Assembly: GCA_964526565.1 (NCBI GenBank)
Contig: CAZGMC010000096.1
Coordinates: 1-16,024 of the forward strand
Direction: 5' to 3'
DNA: 16,024 nt
DNA from: CAZGMC01 sp964526565
GTDB lineage: Bacteria; Pseudomonadota; Alphaproteobacteria; DSM-16000; Inquilinaceae
Shown here: positions 8,722 to 13,955 of the stretch, piece after piece
Numbering within the stretch: the first letter of the stretch is position 1
Layout of the letters: the number at the start of each line of letters is the position of its first letter
The notes under the pieces: model-generated
The model's input: only the letters and a program-made list of their open reading frames with translations
Told to the model about the DNA's origin: nothing
The model's database searches: none
Made by a program: the position numbers and the translations under genes

Positions 8722-9696
8722 TCAGCGCACCAGCTCCTGCCGGCGGATCTCCAGCAGGCGCCGCAGGTCGTTGCGGTCGGGCGTCGCCGCCGGGACTGCG
8801 GCTGGGGCCGCCGCCGGGCCGGCCGCGGACGGCACCACCGCCGGGCGCTCGGCCATCTGGCCGGCGGCGACCGCCGGGCCCGCATCGCTGACGCCGCCCG
8901 GTGCGCCCTCCGGCGGCGGCGCTCCCTCCGGCGGCAGGTCGTAGAGCGGGATCTCGATCTCGGGTGCCGCGGCACCGTCAGCGATGGCGGCCGCCCGTGA
9001 CTGCAGATAGAGGCTGCGGATGGCAGCGTAGTAGTCGACCGAGCTGGCCCGGATCTCGTCGGTGATGTCGACGGCGCGTGCCCGCGTATCGATGATCGTG
9101 CCGGCCAGCCGCGACGGGCCGAACGCGTCGAAATCGCCGATCGGGCCGAAGGCGATGCGGATCGGGTCGGCGGCGGCGTCAACGCCGCGGCCGACCAGGT
9201 CGCGCGGCGTGGATGGCCCCAGGAACGGCACGACCAGATAGGGCCCGCTGTCCACGCCCCACACCGCCAGGGTCTGGCCGAAGTCCTCTTCCCGGTAGGC
9301 CAGGCGCTTGTCCATGCCGGCGATGTCGTGCACGCCGCCCAGGCCGATCGACGAGTTGATGAAGAACCGGGCCGCCGCCACCTCCGCCCCGTCCCAGTCG
9401 CCCTGCAGCACCTCGTTGGCAAAGATGATCGGCGTGTTGAAGTTGCGCAGGACGTTGGTCACCCGTTCGCGGATCGGATCGGGCACGGTGTCGCGATAGG
9501 CCACCGCCACGGGGCGGACGGCATAGCGGTCGAGCGCGTCATTGAACGCGAAGATGGGACGGTTGATCGACTCCAGCGGGTCGGTGTCGGCCGTGCCGGC
9601 ACCGCGCTGGCTGGCGCAGGCCGAGACCGCCAGGGCCAGCAGGGGCAGGAGCAGCCGCGCGGTCCAGGCGGTGGCGAAGGATCGATTCAGTGTCAA
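8722..9696 (-). CDS. mlaA: MlaA (VacJ) family outer-membrane lipoprotein
   Basis: MlaA sits in the outer membrane and removes mislocalised phospholipid from the outer leaflet, passing it to MlaC. I start the protein at a TTG (9694-9696): GGAG lies 7 bases upstream, and the product then begins with a lipoprotein signal (RLLLPLLALAVSAC, lipobox VSAC, lipidated Cys27). Starting further upstream would add over 100 residues of non-family sequence before the signal. The core is typical: DPLESINRPIFAFNDALDRYAVRPVA (39-64), FNTPIIFANEVLQGD (86-100), RFFINSSIGLGGVHDIA (110-126), DFGQTLAVWGVDSGPYLVVPFLGPST (138-163) and DPIRIAF (177-183). After about residue 250 comes a roughly 75-residue Pro/Ala/Gly-rich tail (PPEGAPPPEGAP, AAGPAAAPAAVPAATP) ending in a charged helix. 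The tail exceeds the E. coli form (about 251 residues). mlaC follows directly. Confidence 0.93.
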   Translation of the reverse strand: MTLNRSFATAWTARLLLPLLALAVSACASQRGAGTADTDPLESINRPIFAFNDALDRYAVRPVAVAYRDTVPDPIRERVTNVLRNFNTPIIFANEVLQGDWDGAEVAAARFFINSSIGLGGVHDIAGMDKRLAYREEDFGQTLAVWGVDSGPYLVVPFLGPSTPRDLVGRGVDAAADPIRIAFGPIGDFDAFGPSRLAGTIIDTRARAVDITDEIRASSVDYYAAIRSLYLQSRAAAIADGAAAPEIEIPLYDLPPEGAPPPEGAPGGVSDAGPAVAAGQMAERPAVVPSAAGPAAAPAAVPAATPDRNDLRRLLEIRRQELVR

Positions 9697-9722
9697 GGGA
9701 CGTCTCCACAGAACACGATTTT

Positions 9723-9778
9723 CGGCCCGTACCGGGCTGGGGGAACACCCCGCTGCATGAGTCCCGCGAGGACGCGGG
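9723..9778. promoter_or_regulatory. Two hairpins in the mlaA upstream leader
   Basis: At 9723-9739 a 7-bp stem (CGGCCCG with CGGGCTG, including one G-T pair) closes a three-base loop. At 9763-9778 a perfect stem CCCGCG/CGCGGG closes the loop AGGA. Both lie 27-82 bases upstream of the mlaA start on the minus strand and could shape its leader. Neither is followed by a T-run, so they are not classical terminators. A regulatory role is inference. Confidence 0.3.
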
Positions 9779-9913
9779 GTGGGCCGGCAACCGATCCCTT
9801 CCGCGCCGAAGGCTGGGACAATCGGTGCGCGCCCGAGCCTCATGACAGCTAGCACAGAGCTTGCCACGGTGCCAGCGTCGACGGGCGCAGCGGCCGGTTG
9901 CACAGCCACTCTG

Positions 9914-9951
9914 TTGCGGATATGCCGCATCTTTTGCGCGTATGCCGCATC
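9914..9951. repeat. Paired 18-bp direct repeats at 20-bp spacing (possible operator)
   Basis: TTGCGGATATGCCGCATC (9914-9931) recurs as TTGCGCGTATGCCGCATC (9934-9951), differing at a few central bases. The first copy contains a perfect inverted repeat, TGCGG-N5-CCGCA (9915-9929). A 20-bp period puts both copies on the same helical face, as expected for cooperative regulator binding. They lie between divergent genes. The regulator that might bind is unknown. Confidence 0.45.
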
Positions 9952-9996
9952 GGATATGGATATTGAGCGGTGCTGTCCAACCCGGCCGCTGTCATT

Positions 9997-10018
9997 CATA
10001 AAGACATGTTTATATATG
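9997..10018. promoter_or_regulatory. AT-rich imperfect palindrome, candidate operator for the ArsR-type regulator
   Basis: ATAAAGACATGTTTAT (9998-10013) has inverted arms ATAAA/TTTAT around GACATG, and a further TATATG follows. ArsR-family dimers bind AT-rich palindromes of this size, and autoregulation is common. It lies about 120 bases before the regulator start. It would overlap or precede the -35 region of the candidate extended -10 promoter at 10041-10049, a position suited to repression. Confidence 0.4.
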
Positions 10019-10040
10019 CCTTTCTTTTCGCGGCGCCGGC

Positions 10041-10049
10041 TGCTAGAGT
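10041..10049 (+). promoter_or_regulatory. Possible extended -10 promoter element of the met operon
   Basis: TGCTAGAGT fits the TGnTAnnnT extended -10 pattern. The -35 position (around 10021-10026, TTTCTT) is weak. It is the best candidate between the palindrome and the regulator start, and it would give a leader of about 85 bases containing the 16-bp repeats. Weak evidence. Confidence 0.25.
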
Positions 10050-10064
10050 CATTCTCAACGAAAC

Positions 10065-10127
10065 GCCCGGACACGGTCCCGCCCGGACACGGTCCCGCCC
10101 GGACACGGTCCCGCCCGGATACGGAAA
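10065..10127. repeat. 16-bp tandem repeat, three copies plus a degenerate fourth
   Basis: GCCCGGACACGGTCCC occurs exactly at 10065, 10081 and 10097, followed by a diverged partial copy (GCCCGGATACGGAA) from 10113. Each unit holds a small inverted repeat, GGAC-ACG-GTCC. The array ends about 12 bases before the ATG of the regulator gene, so it lies in the likely 5' leader. Copy-number change would alter leader length and structure but not the protein. Confidence 0.95.
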
Positions 10128-10139
10128 CACTGCGGAACG

Positions 10140-11117
10140 ATGGACAGACTGCTGGCAGGCCTGAAGGCGGCGGCGGAGCCCACCCGGCTCCGGGTGCTGG
10201 CGCTGTGCGCCCACGGCGAGCTGTCGGTCAGCGACCTGACGGCGATCCTGGGGCAGAGCCAGCCGCGCGTGTCGCGCCACCTCAAGCTGCTCGCCGAGGC
10301 CGGCCTGCTCGACCGCTTCCGCGAAGGCACGTTCGCCTATTTCCGTCTGGCCGGCGGCGGCACCGGCGCCGGCCTGGCCCAGGCGCTGGTCGACCTGATC
10401 CCCGCCGACGACCCGACGCTGACGCTCGACCTCCGGCGGCTGGAGGCGATCAAGGCCGGCCGCGCCGAGGCGGCGGCCGCCTATTTCCGCGACAATGCCC
10501 ATCGCTGGGACCAGATCCGCTCGCTGCATGCCGACGACGGCGAGGTGGAGCGCGCCCTGCTGGCGCTGCTGCCCGACGGCGAGGTCGGCGATCTGGTGGA
10601 TCTGGGCACCGGCACCGGGCGGATCCTGTCCGTGCTCGGCCGGCGCGCGCGGCGCGCGGTCGGGGTCGACCAGGTGCGTGAGATGCTCAATGTGGCCCGC
10701 GCCAACCTGGAGCGCGCCGGGCTGCGCAACTGGCAGGTCCGCCACGGCGATCTCTATCAATTGCCGCTGCCGGACGATGCCTTCGATGTCGCTGTCATGC
10801 ACCAGGTGCTGCACTATATGGAGGATCCGGTCGACGCGCTGGCCGAGGCGGCGCGCGTGCTGCGGCCCGGCGGCCTGCTGCTGATCGCCGACCTGGCGCC
10901 GCATGCTCTGGAAGACCTGCGCCGCGACCATGCCCACCGCTGGCTCGGGTTTGCCGACGAGCAGGTGGCGGCGTGGCTGCGCGCCGCCGGCTTCGAGGCC
11001 GGCGCGCCGGTGCCGGTGCCCGGCAATCCGCTGACCGTGATGATCTGGCCGGCGCAGCGCCGCGCGGCCAGCAATGTCACCGCCATCACCCCCCGACGCA
11101 CTGCCGGAGGCTCCTGA
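10140..11117 (+). CDS. ArsR-family regulator fused to a SAM-dependent methyltransferase domain
   Basis: The 325-residue product has an N-terminal ArsR winged helix (about 1-75): EPTRLRVLALCAHGELSVSDL (13-33) and recognition helix QSQPRVSRHLKLL (39-51). A linker is followed by a class I methyltransferase fold (about 145-290) with motif I VDLGTGTGRIL (153-163), GVDQVREML (175-183), GDLYQLPLPDDAFDVAVMHQVLHYM (203-227) and VLRPGGLLLIADL (240-252). The metal-binding Cys motif of true ArsR proteins (ELCVCDL) is replaced by ELSVSDL, so metal sensing is unlikely. Its position at the head of metF/metH suggests it senses SAM or SAH through the methyltransferase fold, comparable to SahR-type control of methionine recycling in proteobacteria. 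The effector is inferred. The ribosome binding site is weak. Its TGA overlaps the metF ATG by one base (TGATG), so metF is coupled to it. Confidence 0.9.
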   Translation: MDRLLAGLKAAAEPTRLRVLALCAHGELSVSDLTAILGQSQPRVSRHLKLLAEAGLLDRFREGTFAYFRLAGGGTGAGLAQALVDLIPADDPTLTLDLRRLEAIKAGRAEAAAAYFRDNAHRWDQIRSLHADDGEVERALLALLPDGEVGDLVDLGTGTGRILSVLGRRARRAVGVDQVREMLNVARANLERAGLRNWQVRHGDLYQLPLPDDAFDVAVMHQVLHYMEDPVDALAEAARVLRPGGLLLIADLAPHALEDLRRDHAHRWLGFADEQVAAWLRAAGFEAGAPVPVPGNPLTVMIWPAQRRAASNVTAITPRRTAGGS

Positions 11118-12055
11118 TGAGTTTGACGTACGAGCGCCTTGCCGATCCCGCCGCCGCCGTGCCGGCGCCCCGCCCCGGCGGCGACGACCTGCTGCTCAGC
11201 TTCGAGTTCTTTCCGCCCAAGACGGACAAGATGAAGCACACCCTGTGGCAGGCGGTGCTGCGGCTCAAGGCGCTGCGGCCGCGCTTCGTCTCGGTCACGT
11301 ACGGCGCCGGCGGCTCGACGCGGGAGAACACCCACGAGACGGTGATCCGCATCCAGCGCGAGGCCGGCCTGAGCTGCGCCGCCCACCTGACCTGCGTCGG
11401 CGACACCCGCGAACACATCCAGGGGATCGCGCAGCGCTACCGGGATGCCGGCATCCGCCACATCGTCGCCCTGCGCGGCGACGCGCCGGAGGACAATGGC
11501 ACGTACACGCCGCATCCGGGCGGGTACGCGTACGCCTGCGATCTGGTCGCCGGCCTGCGCGAGGTCGCCGATTTCGAGATCAGCGTCGGCGCCTATCCGG
11601 AGACGCATCCGGAGGCGGCCAGCGCCGACGCCGACATGGACGCGCTCAAGCGCAAGATCGACGCCGGGGCGGTCCGCGCCATCACCCAGTTCTTCTTCGA
11701 GAACGAGGACTTCTACCGGTTCGTCGAGCGGGCGCACGCGGCCGGCATCGCCGTGCCGATCGTCCCCGGCATCCTGCCGATCAGCCACTTTCAAAGGATG
11801 CTGAGCTTCGCCGGGAAGTGCGGCGCGCGCGTGCCGGGCTGGCTGCACGAGCGGTTCAACGCCGTCGGCGACGACGCCGGCGCGGCCTTCGACCTGGCCG
11901 TGGCGACCGCCGCCGAGCAGTGCCTGGACCTGCGCGCCCACGGCGCCCGCGCGTTCCACTTCTACACGCTCAACCGCGCCGACCTGACCACGGCGATCTG
12001 CCGCGAGCTGGGGGTCGAGGCGGAAGCGGATCAGAGTGCGGTGGCTGCGTCGTAG
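11117..12055 (+). CDS. metF: 5,10-methylenetetrahydrofolate reductase
   Basis: MetF is a cytoplasmic FAD enzyme that reduces 5,10-methylene-THF to 5-methyl-THF, the methyl donor for MetH. The 312-residue product is the usual bacterial length and carries SFEFFPPK (28-35, with the catalytic Glu of the EFFPP motif), VTYGAGGS (60-67), AHLTCVG (89-95), ALRGDAP (118-124), SVGAYPETHPEA (156-167), AITQFFFENEDF (188-199), PGILPISHF (217-225) and HFYTLNR (281-287). The ATG at 11117 shares its A with the preceding TGA, and GGAGG at 11106-11110 lies 6 bases upstream. In many relatives metH follows nearby; here an ATPase/DUF4276 pair intervenes. The gene appears intact. Confidence 0.97.
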   Translation: MSLTYERLADPAAAVPAPRPGGDDLLLSFEFFPPKTDKMKHTLWQAVLRLKALRPRFVSVTYGAGGSTRENTHETVIRIQREAGLSCAAHLTCVGDTREHIQGIAQRYRDAGIRHIVALRGDAPEDNGTYTPHPGGYAYACDLVAGLREVADFEISVGAYPETHPEAASADADMDALKRKIDAGAVRAITQFFFENEDFYRFVERAHAAGIAVPIVPGILPISHFQRMLSFAGKCGARVPGWLHERFNAVGDDAGAAFDLAVATAAEQCLDLRAHGARAFHFYTLNRADLTTAICRELGVEAEADQSAVAAS

Positions 12056-12066
12056 GACACTTCCAA

Positions 12067-13266
12067 ATGCGCGATCCCTTGGCACAACCGCTTTTCCAGC
12101 TCGAAGGCCTGCATGTGCGCAACTATCGCGTACTGCGCGACGTGCATTTGGCCGACCTGACGCCGCTGACCGTGCTCGTCGGGCCCAATGCGAGCGGCAA
12201 GTCGACCGTGCTCGACGTGCTGTCCTTCCTGGCCGAGTGCTTCGACGACGGGCTGGATCGTGCGGTGCGCCGGCGCGGCGGCATGCATGAGCTGCGCAGC
12301 CGCGGCATCACGGCCGAGCCCTTCGGCGTGCGGCTTGAGGTCGAACCTGGAGCGGGACAGGCCGGCGAGCGCCTGAGCTACGGGATCGAGATCGACGAGG
12401 AGGACGGGCGGCCGATCGTCCGGCGTGAACGGCTTTCCCAAGTCGGGCAGGATGGCGCCATCCTCGACTATCAGCGGGGCCATGCGGTGACCGTCGGAGC
12501 GGGCGCGAGTCGGGGCAACGGGGCCATGACCTCGCACAGCCTGGCATCGCCGGATACCCTTGCGCTCGATGCGCTCGGCCGGTTCGCCGATGCGCCAGAG
12601 CAGATCATAAGGTTGCGGCAGTTCATTCGATCCTGGTCCGTGGCGACGTTTCCCGAACCGGCAACCCGCCAATCCGCCGCACGGATGCCGACCGCCGCCT
12701 TGTCACCGTCGGGCGACAACCTGCCGGAGGTGGTGGCGTTCATCAAGACGCATCATCCGGACGTGTTTGAGCGGATCGAAGACACCCTGCGCCGGTACGT
12801 GCCGCTGCTGCAGGGCATCGACGTACACCGAACGGCGGACGACGACCTGACCGTGCTGTTCAAGGATCGACCGTTCGGAGTGCCCGTTTCGGGTCCGGCC
12901 GCGTCGGAAGGCACCGTCCGCCTGCTGGCGTGCCTGATCGTTCTGCTCGGCCCCGAGCCGCCGCCGCTGATTGCCCTGGAGGAGCCGGAGATCTTCCTGT
13001 CGCCGCGGCTGCTGCGTGAACTGGCGGAGCAGTACTGGATGGCGACGTCCAGGACGCAGCTGATCCTCGCGACCCATTCGCCGCTGTTCCTGTTCGATCT
13101 GCTGCCCGAGCAGGTCAGGGTGCTGCGCCGCGACGGCGACGGCTACACGCGCGCCGTCCGCGCCGCCGATCTGCCCGGCATTGCAGAGTTCATGGCCGAA
13201 GGCGCGAAGATCGGTGACCTCTGGCTCGAAGGACATTTCGAGCCCATCGTGTCGCCGGCCGGTTGA
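12067..13266 (+). CDS. AAA15/OLD-like ATPase (RecF/SMC-type ATP-binding protein)
   Basis: The 399-residue protein is a compact ABC-type ATPase of the AAA_21/AAA15 group: LEGLHVRNYRVLRDVHL (12-28), Walker A GPNASGKST (39-47), a variable insert (about 60-270), a signature-like ASEGTVRLLAC (279-289), Walker B LIALEEPE (301-308) and switch histidine LATHSP (334-339). It lacks a fused Toprim domain, unlike OLD proteins; the next gene may supply one. The ATG at 12067 follows metF by 11 bases, and AGGA overlapping the metF stop (12054-12057) gives a good ribosome binding site, so expression is coupled to metF. The insert uses codons rare here, such as adjacent ATA and AGG near 12607-12612, a hint of separate origin. 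Such ATPases serve in anti-phage and repair systems. Its substrate is unknown, and no link to methionine synthesis is evident. Confidence 0.87.
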   Translation: MRDPLAQPLFQLEGLHVRNYRVLRDVHLADLTPLTVLVGPNASGKSTVLDVLSFLAECFDDGLDRAVRRRGGMHELRSRGITAEPFGVRLEVEPGAGQAGERLSYGIEIDEEDGRPIVRRERLSQVGQDGAILDYQRGHAVTVGAGASRGNGAMTSHSLASPDTLALDALGRFADAPEQIIRLRQFIRSWSVATFPEPATRQSAARMPTAALSPSGDNLPEVVAFIKTHHPDVFERIEDTLRRYVPLLQGIDVHRTADDDLTVLFKDRPFGVPVSGPAASEGTVRLLACLIVLLGPEPPPLIALEEPEIFLSPRLLRELAEQYWMATSRTQLILATHSPLFLFDLLPEQVRVLRRDGDGYTRAVRAADLPGIAEFMAEGAKIGDLWLEGHFEPIVSPAG

Positions 13267-13275
13267 GCGTCGGTC

Positions 13276-13920
13276 GTGCCGGTCCACATGGAAGCTCTGG
13301 TCGAGGAACCGTCGATGCGAGTGGTGCTGGAGACGATCCTGCCCCGGCTGCTGTCCGGCCGCGCCAGCTTCCGCGTGCTCGACCTGCAGAGCAGGCAGCG
13401 CCTGCTGCAGAAGCTGCCGGACCTGTTGCGCGGTTACGCAAGGCGGATGACGAGCGAGTCGCTGCGTCTGGTCGTGCTCGTGGACAACGACCGGGATGAC
13501 TGCCGCGACCTCAAGCTTCGCCTGGAGCGGCTGACCGCCGAGGCCGGCGTGCCGACCCGCGGAGCACCGCGCGAGGACGGATCCTTCGCAGCCGTCAACC
13601 GGATCGTTGTCGAGGAACTGGAAGCCTGGTTCCTCGGCGACATGGAGGCTCTGCGCGCCGCCTTTTCGCGCCTGCCTGACGGCCTGGAGCGCATGGCGGC
13701 ATTTCGGGACCCCGACCGCATTGCCGGCGGCACCTGGGAGCGGTTGCATCGGGAGTTGCAGGGGGCCGGGTATTATCGCGACCTGTACCCGAAGATTGAA
13801 GTGGCGCGGCGGGTCGCGCCGCACCTGGTGCCTGAGCGCAACTGCTCGCCGAGCTTTCAAATGTTTCGTACGGCCGTCCAGGCGCTGCTCGCGCCCTGCC
13901 CGCGCGTCGGCATCTGCTGA
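13276..13920 (+). CDS. DUF4276-family protein, Toprim-like partner of the upstream ATPase
   Basis: The 214-residue product matches DUF4276 from memory: ALVEEPSM near the start, VVLVDNDRDDC (66-76), RIVVEELEAWFLGD (109-122), YPKIEVARRVAPHL (171-184) and RNCSPSFQMF (188-197). The early VEE (Glu10/Glu11) and the DxDxD cluster (Asp70, Asp72, Asp74) have the spacing and strand context of a Toprim metal site, as in RloB, AriB or OLD nucleases. That reading is inference. The GTG start at 13276 lies 9 bases after the ATPase stop and keeps a beta strand before VEEPS; an in-frame ATG at 13288 is the alternative. Neither has a strong ribosome binding site, which fits translational coupling to the ATPase gene. 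Together the two form a likely functional unit. metH starts 35 bases downstream. Confidence 0.83.
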   Translation: MPVHMEALVEEPSMRVVLETILPRLLSGRASFRVLDLQSRQRLLQKLPDLLRGYARRMTSESLRLVVLVDNDRDDCRDLKLRLERLTAEAGVPTRGAPREDGSFAAVNRIVVEELEAWFLGDMEALRAAFSRLPDGLERMAAFRDPDRIAGGTWERLHRELQGAGYYRDLYPKIEVARRVAPHLVPERNCSPSFQMFRTAVQALLAPCPRVGIC

Positions 13921-13955
13921 CGGCCCAACCAAATCAAAGGCCAGAAGGACGATTC

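Larger units (their letters stand above)
9697..10139. other. Divergent regulatory region between mlaA and the ArsR-methyltransferase gene
   Basis: No gene is supported here. Part of it is AT-rich compared with the rest of the window. It contains two hairpins near mlaA, an 18-bp sequence repeated at 20-bp spacing, an AT-rich imperfect palindrome and a 16-bp tandem repeat just before the regulator start. These are listed separately. Open frames crossing it are low-complexity read-through from neighbouring genes. Confidence 0.6.

Noticed and set aside
8024..10127. Tandem arrays considered as CRISPR
   Set aside because: Units are directly adjacent with no unique spacers, and no cas genes are present.
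9960..10139. SAM or SAH riboswitch ahead of the met operon
   Set aside because: No recognisable conserved riboswitch core was seen; the leader is dominated by the 16-bp repeats, and a protein regulator is encoded there.
13921..13955. Separate promoter or riboswitch directly before metH
   Set aside because: Only 35 bases, containing a ribosome binding site and no -10/-35 pair; too short for a known riboswitch.
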